From Spiroplasma gladiatoris (GTDB lineage Bacteria; Bacillota_I; Bacilli_A; Mycoplasmatales; Mycoplasmataceae), in contig NZ_CP038013.1 of assembly GCF_004379335.1 (NCBI RefSeq), forward strand, positions 806,001-870,000: a stretch of DNA of 64,000 nucleotides, given 5' to 3'. The notes under the pieces were generated by a model, which was given only the letters and a program-made list of their open reading frames with translations, was not told the DNA's origin and did no database searches. Shown here one piece after another: positions 21,196 to 31,660 of this stretch (position 1 is the first letter of the stretch; each line of letters opens with the position of its first letter). The translations under genes and the position numbers were made by a program.

Positions 21196-22026
21196 ATGAA
21201 GTTTAATTTTATTGAAAGTTTTTATGATTTTGCAAATATTTTATATTTTGACTTTAAAAATAATTATCATAAATATTTTTTTACATCAAGAAATGTTACA
21301 AAGTTTTTTGACGAAATCGAGAAATTAACTGACATTTCAGAATTTCATAATATTATAAAATTTTTAATTAGTAACAAAGAGGAATTTAAGTTAATTGATA
21401 AATCAGATGAACATCAAGTTAAAGAGTCAATTGATGAGTTTATTGATATTTTAATATCTTTAAAAAATATCTATAGTATTTTAAATGATAACAGATTATC
21501 AAGACATCAAACAAGTATTGAAAATTTAAATTTAGAAGATGAAGATGAAGAAGCTGATTTTGTTTATACTTTAATTTATTTTGCCAAACACTTTAGAGAT
21601 ATAACTTTAAATGATTATAAAAAATCTCCTGTTTTCTTAGTATTAGACAACCCTATCAATAGATTTTATAATTTTGTAAAAAAAGATAGCAACTTTTTAT
21701 TTGAAGGGAATCCTCTTGAAATAAGCGAAAGCTGACAAAAATATATGTTTTTCTTTAATGAAAACGATATTTATACTTTTCTTCCTTGTGAGCATAAATA
21801 TGAGGATGACTATGCACAAGTTTATGAAGAATCAATTCGATCTACATTTAGTGATTTTAGAAGTTTGTATTATATCTTTAATTTTTCTTTAAAATTTTTA
21901 ATATTATCAACTGTTGAAGATGACCTATCACAAATAAAATTTTTCATAGAAACATTTCCTGTTAATGTAAAAATATTTGGTTGAGATGATAAAAACTATG
22001 ATGAAATAGAATTAAAACTTAATTAA
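21196..22026 (+). CDS. Hypothetical acidic protein
   Basis: 276 aa, soluble, rich in Phe, Tyr, Asp and Glu, with an acidic linker (NLEDEDEEAD near 115-124). No motif or family recognised. Two in-frame TGA codons (21733-21735 and 21982-21984) code Trp and join what would otherwise be separate ORFs. The ATG at 21196 follows AAGGAG. It has its own -10-like TATAAT at 21136-21141 and a terminator behind it, so it is a single-gene transcript. Confidence 0.8.
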
Positions 22027-22040
22027 AAATACTTTAAATT

Positions 22041-22080
22041 AAAATACTTGTCTATTGAATAGATAAGTATTTTAATTTTT
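22041..22080 (+). terminator. Terminator after the acidic hypothetical gene
   Basis: A 14-bp stem with one G-T pair (AAAATACTTGTCTA with TAGATAAGTATTTT) and a 5-base loop, then a T run. It also lies just past the decayed gene on the other strand, so it may serve both. Confidence 0.75.
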
Positions 22081-22100
22081 TATAACTTTATAAATTTTTT

Positions 22101-22939
22101 CTAACTCATTTGTTTGTTTGTAATTAATTTAATGTAATTGAAATTACTTCCAAAGTTATTAATAATTGATGAATTGGCTATCAAAAGTTCACTAACTAAA
22201 GATTCTTGATCATCTATTATTTTAAAAATTTTTACTTTATAAGTTATAAGTTTTTAATGAAAATACACTTATTTTTATTTTTGGTGGTTCAATAATGAGA
22301 AAAAATTAAGCACTTCTATAATTGCTCCTTGAGAAATAACTGCAATTAAAAATACAAATGGTAAAAATCCAATAAATAATGATAGAATAAAAAAGTTTAA
22401 AAAATAAGCTCATATTCTTTTATTTACTTTATCAAGTTCGTAACTAATTTTATATTTATCAGCGTTTGTTTGTAAATTTATTATATATTAATTCTTACTA
22501 ATTAGTTCTTCTCAACTATCCAATTCGATGTTAAATTTTTTTGCTTCTTCTATATAAAAATTTTTAAAATCAATATTGCTTAGATCATTTTTTAAATTTT
22601 TATGTTTTAAAATATATATTCCACAAATTAAAATCTTTATCGATTTTAAAACATAGTATAAAATTGTAGATATTAATCCATAATATAGCAAAATTATACA
22701 TGCAAAAATAAAATTACTAATATTGCTTGGAAATTTTTCATTTGATATAATTTTTACTTTTTCAATCACAAAATATGAAGAAGCACACAAACCAATTAAT
22801 AATAATATTAAAAACTTATAATTGTAATTGTTAAATTTTTTTGATTATAATTTTCATCTAAATTTTTTAATTTTTTTATTGGTAAAACTTCTTCGAAATT
22901 TTTTAAGTTATTTCTTTCTAAATCTTTCATTCAATACAT
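22101..22939 (-). pseudogene. Decayed RDD-like membrane protein gene
   Basis: The remnant starts at ATG 22939, seven bases after the ABC exporter stop (22946), and encodes a charged N-terminal stretch beginning MYWMKDLERNNLKN. Reading then fails: the frame must gain one base in a 7-A run (minus strand, 22836-22842) to continue into two hydrophobic segments and EEAKKFNIELDSWEELISKN. A TAA follows. The same frame then resumes with LDKVNKRIWAYFLNFFIL, which resembles the first helix of RDD-family proteins, and stops again. A third fragment ends at 22101. One frameshift, one stop and loss of the rest argue for a pseudogene. Confidence 0.65.
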
Positions 22940-22945
22940 CTTTTT

Positions 22946-24814
22946 TTAATTAACACCAGCATCATGAAGATTTTTAAAATGACCATCAATGCTAATCAAT
23001 TCTTTATACGTTCCAGACTGAACAATTCCCTTTCCTGGTGATAAAACATATATTTTATCTACGTTTTTTATTGTTGTTAATCTATGAGCAATAATAACAG
23101 AAGTTTTATTAATCATTAACTCATTTAATTGCGCTTGAATTTCTTTTTCAACAATATTATCTAAAGCACTTGTTGCTTCATCTAAAATTAATAATTCTGG
23201 ATTTTTTAAAATAATTCTTGCAATTACAAGTCTTTGTTTTTGACCTCCAGATAATAGCAATCCACGCTCTCCTAAAACTGTGTTATACCCTTCTGGCCAA
23301 CTGGTAACGATTTTATCAATTTGAGCTTTTTTACATGCTTCATGAACTTGTTCGTCAGTAGCTTGAAAAAAACCATATCTTACATTATCATAGACATTTC
23401 CATAAATAATTTGAGGTTCTTGTTCAACATAACCAACATGTTTAATATATGATTTTAAATTTAAAGTTTTTAAGTCTTTGTTATTTATTAAAACACTTCC
23501 AATAGTTGGATCATAAAATCTCATTAAAAGTTTTGAAATTGTAGTTTTTCCACTTCCAGTTTCACCAACAAATGCATAACTTTTTCCTTTTTCAAAAACT
23601 AAGTTAATATTATCTAAGATGTTTACATTTGGTTTTTCTGGATAATTAAATTTGATATTTTTAAATTCTATTAAATTAATAGATTGATCAAAAATTACTC
23701 CATCTTCTTCATTATCAAATAAAATTGGTTCTTTTTTAATTACTTCATAAATTTGTTGAGTAGAAGCACCAGCTCTTGAAATTCCTGGTACTAAAGCTGC
23801 TATTTGTCACAAAGGTCTTGTCAAAATTATTGACGCTGAAGTTATTGGAATTAAGATTGACAAAAATCTTTCAATATCATTATTTCCATATAGTAAAATT
23901 GCAGTTATTAAAACTAAAATGTTACAAATTATATCAGAAGCTACAAGTGTTGCAAACATATGACCATCTACTCTTGTAATCGGTTTAAATGCATTAATAT
24001 AAGGCCTGTGAATCTCTCTAATTCTTTTTTCTTCATAAGTTCTTGTTGCTGTTGATTTTATTAACTTTATGACCCCTAACCTGTCTATTACATCTCCATT
24101 TATTGAAGAAATAACTTCTCTAACTTTTTTATTTCTTTTTTTATAAGTTGATGAAAAAAAGAAAATAACTATTGTTAATAAATAAACTACTGCAATTGAA
24201 GTTGCAGCTACTTGTAAATCTATTAATAAAATACTAATTGATCCAAAAACTAATACAAAAGGAACTTGAACTCCTCAAATTAATATACCAGGAATCTCAT
24301 TTCCAACAACATTAGTATCTCCAACTACTTTTGTCATGATTTCTCCAGTTTTTTTATCACTATAATATGAAATATCTTGATTTAATAATCTTTTAATTAT
24401 TAGCAAACGCATTTCGACTTCAAGACGAACACCAAGTTTTAAACCTGTTATACTTCTTCAATAAGTTGTTAAATACAATAAAATTAAGTTAATTACACAA
24501 ATTATCATTCAACCTCAATATGGAATATCTCAGTAATTATGGCCTCTATTTGCCAAATCATATAGCACTTGTTGAATAGTTATATTTATCAAATATGAAT
24601 TTGCACTCATCAATATTGAATTAATTAATACTATTACAATTAAAAAATAAAAATAACCACCAAATTTATGTCCTAAAATAAATATTACTCAAATAAGTTT
24701 AAGCTTATTTTTTTCTTTTGCTAATTTTAATAGTTTATCGACTGCTTCTAGTTTTTTTTCTTTACTATTTTCTTTAACTTTTTCACTTTCTATTGATTCG
24801 TTATTTTTTATCAT
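22946..24814 (-). CDS. Multidrug/lipid-type ABC exporter (half transporter)
   Basis: 622 aa with a fused membrane and ATPase domain. A charged N-terminal tail (1-45) precedes six hydrophobic segments, then Walker A GETGSGKT, Q-loop VEQEPQ, signature LLLSGGQKQR, Walker B LLILDEATSALD and H-loop AHR. It matches the MdlB/BmrA-like exporter type, which works as a dimer. No second half-transporter is adjacent, so a homodimer is likely. The ATG at 24814 follows AGAAAGG. Upstream lie its own candidate promoter and the structured RNA. Confidence 0.9.
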
Positions 24815-24836
24815 AAATACCTTTCTTTTATTTGTT

Positions 24837-24866
24837 ATTATACATTATTAAATATTATTAAAACAA
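24837..24866 (-). promoter_or_regulatory. Candidate promoter of the ABC exporter
   Basis: Minus-strand TTGTTT (24861-24866), an 18-base spacer and TATAAT (24837-24842), between the small-RNA terminator and the exporter start codon. It would let the exporter be transcribed independently of the RNA upstream. Confidence 0.5.
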
Positions 24867-24998
24867 AAAAAGCACTCTGGGCGGAGTACTTATTTAATCT
24901 AGGAAAGGCATATTATATTATTTTTTTTAAAATAAATATGTTTATTTGATAGGGCTAAACAAACATTATGGGCTAATGATTTAACCTATCCCAGACAT
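24861..24998 (-). ncRNA. Candidate structured small RNA or regulatory leader
   Basis: About 138 bases between deoA and the ABC exporter with no ORF but clear transcript signals. The near-consensus promoter (25003-25031) would start it near 24998, and a terminator hairpin (24871-24890) with a T run ends it. Inside, an 11-bp stem with one bulge (24948-24959 with 24980-24990) encloses a CATTA-GCCCA-TAATG hairpin. Next comes an AAATAAA/TTTATTT hairpin. TGGG near the 5' end can pair with CCCA in either the first hairpin loop or the terminator loop. I do not recognise it as RNase P, SRP, tmRNA, 6S or a known riboswitch. Confidence 0.65.
24871..24890 (-). terminator. Terminator of the structured RNA
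   Basis: Stem AGTACTC/GAGTGCT (one G-T pair) with loop CGCCCA, followed on the minus strand by seven T. The loop and 3' arm could alternatively pair with TCTGGG near the RNA's 5' end, which would break the terminator. Confidence 0.75.
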
Positions 24999-25002
24999 TC
25001 TC

Positions 25003-25031
25003 ATTATAGAGTAAATGACTGATAAATGCAA
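25003..25031 (-). promoter_or_regulatory. Promoter of the structured RNA
   Basis: Minus-strand TTGCAT (25026-25031), a 17-base spacer and TATAAT (25003-25008), located 29 bases beyond the deoA stop codon. One of the best promoter matches in the window. Confidence 0.75.
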
Positions 25032-25059
25032 TATTTTTTATAGAATTTATTTAGTTGAT

Positions 25060-26364
25060 TTAATCATTTAAAATTAGTTTTAAAATAACTTCTTCTTTAT
25101 TATATTTATTTGTAATTTCAATAATTTCTAAAGCTTCATTTTTAAACTCTTCTACTTTATTAATATTAGTATATAAAGTCATAATTGTTTGATTTTCTTT
25201 AACATACTCTCCACTAGTTTTATTTAAATAAATTCCAGCAGCAAAATCAATTTTATCATCCTTTGTTTCTCTACCAGCTCCTAGATGCATTGATAAATAA
25301 CCAAGACTATCTGCACTTTTAAATTTAACATAACCTTCAGATTTTGCTTTAATTTCAATAATGTGGTTTGTTTTAAAATTATTGTTATAATCAATAATTT
25401 TTGAAAAGTCTCCGTTTTGCGCTTCAATAAAATCTTTTAATAAGTGAGCGGCTTTTTTTGAGTCTAATAATTTAAAAAGTTCTGTTTGTGCTTCATTTAT
25501 GTCATTAAAAATATTATTTGATACTAAACTAATAGAAGCAGCTGTTACACATAACTCTTTTAAATCTTCAGGACCATTACCATTTAAAGTTTCTCATGCT
25601 TCTTTAACTTCAATTGCATTTCCTATTGCTCTTCCTAAGGGTTTATCCATATTAGTTAACATCACACTGACTTTTCTATTAAATTGTTTACCTATATCAA
25701 TCATTGTTTTTGCTAACAGTTCTGCTTGATCAATATTTTTCATAAAAGCTCCAGAACCAACTTTAACGTCTAATTCAATACTATCTGCTGGTAAAACTAG
25801 TTTTTTTGACATGATACTTGATGCGATTAATGGTATTGAATCAACAGAACCAGTTACATCTCTTAATGCATATAATTTTTTATCAGCAGGAACAATATTA
25901 TCTGATTGACCCATTATAGACATTCCTACAGTATTTAAAATTTCTTTAAATTTTTGTTCGCTGATATTTTCATTTCAACCAGTGCAACTTTCAAGTTTAT
26001 CAATTGTTCCTCCGGTTTGTCCTAATCCTCTTCCAGATAATTTTGAAACTTTTACACCAAAAAAAGCAACTAAAGGAGCATAAATTAAGCTAGTTTTATC
26101 ACCAACTCCACCAGTTGAATGTTTATCTGCAAATGGACCTTTAACATCACTTAAATCAAATGTAGTTCCTGAATTAATCATTGCTTTTGTTAAATAATAA
26201 GTTTCTTGTTTTGTCATACCATTAAATCAAACAGCCATTAAAAAACTTGCCATTTGATAATCTGGTAATAATTCTGTTACAAAATTATTTATAAGTCAAT
26301 TTATTTCTGATTCTAACAATTCTTGATTATTTTTCTTTTTATTTATAATTGTTGAAAAGTTCAT
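25060..26364 (-). CDS. deoA: Pyrimidine-nucleoside/thymidine phosphorylase
   Basis: Splits pyrimidine nucleosides into base and (deoxy)ribose 1-phosphate. 434 aa, matching the Gram-positive enzyme. Seen: [13 protein letters not shown] (phosphate and sugar binding), the family signature [27 protein letters not shown], and the C-terminal beta/alpha domain with [14 protein letters not shown] codes Trp after ESCTG. The ATG at 26364 follows GGAGAA, and it is the last gene of the CvpA-acpS-thyA-folA-plsC-deoA run. The symbol pdp would fit equally well. Confidence 0.94.
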
Positions 26365-26382
26365 TTAAATTCTCCAAGTTTT

Positions 26383-27303
26383 CTAATAATAATAAATATG
26401 ATTTTTTTTATCATATTTTTTTGCTACTAATTTATCAGATTTTAAATCTACATCTTTGTATTTATCAATATTTTTTTGAATTTCTCTTTTTACAGTTTCA
26501 GTTAAAATATTTGTTTTTGCAGAAATAAATTTATTTGGTAACATTGGTTTTCCAAAAATAATTTTTATTGGTAATCTTCCTTTTCTTTTTTCATAAACTT
26601 TATATGAATCAATAATTGATACAGGAATAATTGGAGCATATGCCATTTGTGCTAATTTCATACTTGCACTTTGAAATTCATTCATTACAGGACCTTGACT
26701 TCTAGTTCCTTCGGGAAATATTACTATTGCTCTTTTATATTCATTTATAAGTTCTTTTGCTTCTTTCATAGCGGCCAAAGCACTTCTTGGACTTTTTCTA
26801 TCAATTGGAACATTATCAGTTAGATTCATAAAATGTTTAACAGCTTTAGTTTTTCATGACTCTTGTTTTGCAATAAATGAGACTGGTTGTTGTTTACTAA
26901 AATCATTTAGAACAATCAACATAAGCGGGTCCAAATTTGATTGGTGGTTTGGCACAATAACTACACCTTTATCTAATCAATTTTCAATTCCTCAAACGTG
27001 CATTTCGATATTTGGGATTTTTAAAATTTTAGCAATTTTTTTTCTCATTCAATTATAGCGATATTCTTCTGAGTATGAGTTTGGATCACTTTTGATTCTT
27101 TTTGTCATTTTTTTTGCTTTAGAAATCATTCTTCATAAGCTAAACCCTGACATAAATAGTCTACCTTTGCTTAATACATATTTAAGTTTTGGTTTTGTTT
27201 CAATACTTTCTTCTTTTGAAACTATTATTTCGTTTTCAACTGCTTTTTCATTTTGATCCACATGCATAGTTTCATTTTTAATTTGATTTTCTTGTTTTTT
27301 CAT
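26383..27303 (-). CDS. plsC: 1-acyl-glycerol-3-phosphate acyltransferase
   Basis: Adds the second acyl chain to make phosphatidic acid, the substrate of CdsA. 306 aa: a long polar Glu/Lys-rich N-terminal extension of about 90 residues, then the catalytic domain with NHQSNLD (NHxxxxD motif) and IFPEGTRSQGP. The ATG at 27303 shares one base with the folA stop, so translation is coupled. The N-terminal extension is longer than usual for PlsC, but the core is normal. Confidence 0.92.
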
Positions 27304-27776
27304 TAATAAACCCTTTCATATGTTATTACATCAAACTCATCAAATTCTTGAGTTTGAGTTATTTTAAATTTATTTAAATCAATATTTTCAGCAAAAACAT
27401 CACCTTTATAATCTTTTTTAATAAAACTTACAACTAATTTATTTGCAAACTCCAAAGTACAATCAAATATTTGTTTTCCTCCAATTATTATAAGTTCTTC
27501 ATCATTATTTTGAAAGTCTTTTAAAATATTTTCTAAATTGCTAGAAATGATTACATCTTTATGCTCAAATTCTAAACCTTTTTTTGTAATTATAATGTTT
27601 TTTCGATTTGGTAAAGGTTTAAATTTTAAAGAGTTTCAAGTGTTTTTTCCCATTAAAACTGTTTTATTTCTTGTGAAATTAACAAAATGTTGCATTTCTT
27701 CTTTAATATCTCATGGTAATTGTCCATTCAGTCCAATTGCATTATTTTTAGATTGAGCTCAAAGTAAAGTTATCAT
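27303..27776 (-). CDS. folA: Dihydrofolate reductase
   Basis: Regenerates tetrahydrofolate after ThyA. 157 aa. Seen: WAQSKNNAIGLNGQLPWDI at the start (TGA-coded Trp twice), FTRNKTVLMGKNTWNS, and ELIIIGGKQIFD, the NADPH-binding GG block. Its ATG overlaps the thyA stop by one base, and its stop overlaps the plsC start by one base. ThyA and FolA form a functional pair. Confidence 0.96.
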
Positions 27777-28645
27777 TAAACAGCAACAGCTCCTTTCAAA
27801 ATTGGGTGATGGTCATAATCATTTAATTGAATATCATTATAAGTTATTTCAAAAATATTTTTATTTTCAAAATTAATTTTTAAATTAGCTAGTTTTTTAG
27901 GCTCTCTTTGTAGTTGAGTGTTAATTTGGTCTAAATGATTTAAATAAATATGTCCATCCCCAATTGTATGAATAAAATAGCGAGGTTTTAAATTACATTC
28001 CAAACTAACTAATGTTAATAATAATGAGTAACTTGCAATATTAAAAGGAATTCCTAAAAAAATATCGCCGCTTCTTTGATAAAGTTGTAAATCTAAAAAT
28101 CCATCTTTTGAAACATAAAATTGAAATAAAGAATGACAAGGAGGTAATGCCATGTTTTCAACTTCCGCTGGATTTCATGAACTTACAATCAATCTTCTTG
28201 AGTTTGGATTATTTTTGATTTCATTTAAAACTCATTTAAATTGATCTTTACCATTAAAGTTTCTTCATTGTTTTCCATAAACTGGACCTAGTTCTCCAAA
28301 TTTATCAGCAAAATCTTTATCATTTTTGATTCTTTCAATAAATTGATTTAATGATTCTCCTTGAAAATCTTTTGATTTTTTAAATATTTCATAAGGTCAT
28401 TCATTTCAAATATTTACTCCATTATCAACTAAATATTTGATATTTGTATCCCCTTTTATAAATCATAAAATTTCATGTACAATTGCTTTAAAAAAAACTT
28501 TTTTTGTTGTTAAAAGCGGAAACCCTTCTCTTAAATCATATCTTGTTTGTAAACCAAATTTTGAAATAGTTCCAGTATTTGTTCTATCATCTCGTTTTTC
28601 ACCATTTTTTAAGATATCTTTTACTAAGTCTAAGTATTGTTTCAT
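27776..28645 (-). CDS. thyA: Thymidylate synthase
   Basis: Makes dTMP from dUMP with methylene-tetrahydrofolate. 289 aa. The catalytic block [13 protein letters not shown] contains the nucleophilic Cys; [16 protein letters not shown] and HIYLNHLDQ (dUMP binding) and the N-terminal DRTNTGT loop are also present. TGA codes Trp in [14 protein letters not shown] and elsewhere. The ATG at 28645 follows AAAAGGAG. The dUMP supply would come from ComEB and Cdd products. Confidence 0.97.
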
Positions 28646-28656
28646 TTTATCTCCTT

Positions 28657-28977
28657 TTATAAATTTAATGCAACTGCTATAGCGTATTCTTTTTCGTGAG
28701 AAATTGATATCTCTATTGTATTTAAATCATTATTTAAAATTACTGGTTTGTTTTTTATATAACCAATAGAAATAGTATTAAAAGCAACATTTTTATTTAA
28801 AACTTTAAATATTGCTTCTTTTGCAGCTCACCTACCTGCAACAAATTGTTTTTTTGAATCTAAGTCAATAATGTCGTTTAAAAGATTAAATTCATCTTGG
28901 TGTAAAACTTTTTTTAAAAAACTAGTTTCTAGTGAAATTCTTGAAACTTGAACAATATCTGTTCCTATTTTTGCCAT
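28657..28977 (-). CDS. acpS: Holo-[acyl-carrier-protein] synthase
   Basis: Transfers phosphopantetheine from CoA to ACP. 106 aa. The magnesium-binding [10 protein letters not shown] (5-14) and the [12 protein letters not shown] block, with TGA-coded Trp and the catalytic Glu, are complete. The ATG at 28977 follows TAGGAGAA, only 2 bases after the CvpA-like stop. It sits with plsC, suggesting a lipid-synthesis cluster. Confidence 0.93.
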
Positions 28978-28979
28978 TC

Positions 28980-30632
28980 TTATTCTCCTAACTTAGCAAA
29001 ATCAAAATAGTGTTGGATTCAATAACCGCTGAATCCTTCATAAGTTTTTCCACCATCCCTAGTAATTCTCGCTTGCGCTGTAGGATTTAGTAAGTCTCAA
29101 TTATTTTTTAAATCTCTTGTAAAATAAGTATAAAGAGATTGAGTATAACTTAGTTCCATTGATCTTGCAAAATACATATCTGATCAAATCGAAGGTATAA
29201 AATTAGGAATTGTTGGATATGTTGAGATTTTATTTACATAAACCATATTTTTTAATAAATTATATGTATCCTCAGGATTTTGCAATACCTCTGCTAACCT
29301 TTTATCTGTAGTTTTTGCATTTTCAGAAGATAATGAACTAATATTTTTTAAAAAAGGATTTTTGCTAGCATCATTTCCTGCTCATTCATAAAATTGCTTA
29401 AATCTTTCTTTAGTCATAAAACCACTTTTGTCAGTATTATCTTCAATACCATTTTGTGCTTTAAAAGCTTCAAAAGCATTCATAAGTTCAATACTTGTTG
29501 TTCGATTAGCATATAGTTCATCTTCTATAATTGCTTTATTTTTTGTTTTTAATTGTTCAATAGAGTTTTGGTTTTCTCCTCCATTTTGTTCTCCTCCATT
29601 TTGTTCTCCTCCATTTTGAATGTAAGATTGAGCCATTTTAGAGCTAACAAGCGCCATTTCTGCAACCATTCTTAATAAAATTCTATTATCGTTTGGCATT
29701 AATTCAACACAAACAGAAATTGGAATTTTTGCCGGGTTTGTTTCAACATAACCATTTAACATTAATAAAGAATATGTTTCTAAAACTTCTTCAGGCATTT
29801 TTGATATTGAATCAACACTAAAACCTTTTTCTGAAAGTTGAGAAAATATTGTAGTCATTGGATTTAAAACATATTTTTTTAAGCAAGCATTTGTAAAAAC
29901 ATAAGAAAAAGTTTTAAAAACAGGTAAACTTACTCCAATTTTATTAGATACAGAATATCGACTGTATGAATTACCTTCTTTTGCCCAATTAATTTTTTGT
30001 TCTTCACTTAAACTATTGTAGTTTAAAATACCAAGTTTTTGAGTTTCTGTTGCAAAAAATGGAAAACTAACAATATAGTTAAATCAAATTACAAAAATTA
30101 ATCCAAAAGCTAAACCGTTAAATCCCCCAAGAATAGCATCAGCTGCTGCATATATTTTTATTGCTCTTAATCTTCTTCTTACAAAGAAGTAAAATATAAA
30201 ACCAATAAAGTTGATAATAAAAATAAATGCTATGCATGAAATTATATATATACCAAATGAACTAAGTGCTTTTAAAATGAAATTTCCTAATCCATCTCAA
30301 GTTAAATCTGGTAATTGAACTTGTTGACCATTTACTTTTGTTCCTTCTACAACAAATTTTAAAAATTGATAGAAAACATCTCCCATTTTTGCACTTGCAC
30401 TATCAACAAAACCCGGAATTGGGGTTTTATTTCATAATTTCATAATTTCATCAATTAAAGCATTTGCTATTAAAGCTGGAATAAAAGTAATTACTATTAC
30501 AGTAATCAACTCTAAAAATAAGATATAAAAAGCGGTGAAAAAACCTCTTCTAAGTCCAAACATAAATGAACCAATTAGCATTGAAAGAACAATAATATCA
30601 TATACTCATCATGGACCTATATTTACAATCAT
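28980..30632 (-). CDS. CvpA-like membrane protein with a long polar domain
   Basis: 550 aa. The N-terminal region (about 1-215) has four or five hydrophobic segments and the layout of CvpA-family proteins (IIVLSMLIGSFMFGLRRGF at the start). The rest is a large polar, helix-rich domain without a recognised motif. It contains three tandem NGGEQ-type pentapeptides encoded by 15-bp DNA repeats (29576-29620). The ATG at 30632 follows AAGGAG, with a TATAAT -10 at 30656-30661. It starts the operon running to deoA. CvpA relatives are linked to colicin V export or envelope stress in other bacteria; the role here is unknown. Confidence 0.75.
29576..29620. repeat. 15-bp tandem repeat (three copies) inside the CvpA-like gene
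   Basis: CTCCTCCATTTTG followed by TT, TT and AA gives three near-identical 15-base units that encode NGGEQ, NGGEQ and NGGEN. The unit is a multiple of three, so copy-number change would alter length without breaking the frame. Confidence 0.85.
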
Positions 30633-30706
30633 GTTTTTTCTCCTTAACTTTTAAAATTATACCAATAATTAATCTATAAAGTGTATATATCTAATTTAAA
30701 AGTAGA

Positions 30707-30712
30707 TATAAT
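30707..30712 (+). promoter_or_regulatory. rnhC -10 element in a divergent promoter region
   Basis: TATAAT 17 bases before the rnhC start, with a weak -35. A minus-strand TATAAT (30656-30661) for the CvpA-like gene sits 45 bases away, so the two genes have back-to-back promoters in a 96-base gap. Confidence 0.5.
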
Positions 30713-30728
30713 TTTAAAAAGGAAAAAA

Positions 30729-31631
30729 ATGGCAAGTTTAAGTTTAAAAAATGTAAATGAAGATATTATTGATAAATTAATTAAAAATTATCAAAATAAT
30801 ATAGTTAAAATAAAAAATCCATATGTAAAAGTTTTTATTAAAACAAATAATAACGAAACAATTACAATATATAAAACAAACACAGTCTTAATTCAAGCAA
30901 ATAGTTTAAAAAGTATTATTAATGAAAATGCATTTTTAAAAGAGTTTGATACAAGTTCAGTTAAAAAGCATCAAGATACAAAAAAATTTAATAATTTTAA
31001 TATTATTGGTTGTGATGAAGTTGGAGTTGGTGACTTTTTTGGGCCACTTGTTGTATGTAGTGCTTATGTTTCTAATAATTTCAAACATGATTTTAAAAAT
31101 TTATATCAACTTATAAAAGATTCTAAAAGTTTAAAAAGTCATCAAATCATTGATATATTTAAGCAAATTAAAGATAAAATAATTTATGATGTTTATATAA
31201 TGAATAACGATGAGTATAATAACTATTATAAAAACTATAAGAATACACATATATTAAAAGCGTTAGCTCACAATAAATGTTTGAAATCATTGATTGAAAA
31301 AAATAATTTAAATTATGACTTTATTTTGATGGATCAATTTGTAAACAAAGACTTATATTATAAATATCTAAAAGATATCGATAAAAATCCAGTTGTTAAT
31401 ATTGAATTTGAAACTAAAGCAGAAAATAAGTCATTTGCAGTAGCTTGTGCAAGCATTATTGCTAGGTATTACTTTTTAAAAACAATAAAAGACTTAGAAA
31501 ATTATTATCAAGTTTCTTTACCGCTTGGTGCATCAAATTCAGTTAAACAAAAAGTAATTGATTATAAAAAACATAAGCCTGAATATGTAAAATATTTTAC
31601 TAAATTACACTTCAATGAAAAAATAAAATAA
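30729..31631 (+). CDS. rnhC: Ribonuclease HIII
   Basis: Removes RNA from RNA-DNA hybrids. 300 aa from the ATG at 30729; a longer in-frame ATG at 30681 lies upstream of the -10 and lacks a ribosome site, whereas 30729 has AAGGA. An N-terminal TBP-like substrate-binding domain (about 1-95) is followed by the catalytic domain with IGCDEVGVGDFFGPLVV (Asp and Glu of the DEDE set), KDSKSL, LMDQF and KAENKSFAVACASIIARY. Length fits RNase HIII rather than HII. Confidence 0.94.
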   Translation: MASLSLKNVNEDIIDKLIKNYQNNIVKIKNPYVKVFIKTNNNETITIYKTNTVLIQANSLKSIINENAFLKEFDTSSVKKHQDTKKFNNFNIIGCDEVGVGDFFGPLVVCSAYVSNNFKHDFKNLYQLIKDSKSLKSHQIIDIFKQIKDKIIYDVYIMNNDEYNNYYKNYKNTHILKALAHNKCLKSLIEKNNLNYDFILMDQFVNKDLYYKYLKDIDKNPVVNIEFETKAENKSFAVACASIIARYYFLKTIKDLENYYQVSLPLGASNSVKQKVIDYKKHKPEYVKYFTKLHFNEKIK

Positions 31632-31660
31632 AAAGTTACGTAAGTAACTTTTTATTGTTT
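31627..31660. terminator. Bidirectional terminator between rnhC and add
   Basis: A perfect 13-bp inverted repeat (AATAAAAAGTTAC/GTAACTTTTTATT) with loop GTAA lies between convergent genes. It overlaps both stop codons and gives T-rich tails on both strands. Confidence 0.85.

Noticed and set aside
24861-24998. RNase P RNA, SRP RNA, tmRNA or ZTP riboswitch
   Set aside because: It is too short for RNase P or tmRNA, lacks the SRP GGAAG-type loop, and lacks the paired conserved blocks of the ZTP motif despite a CCGCCCA string.
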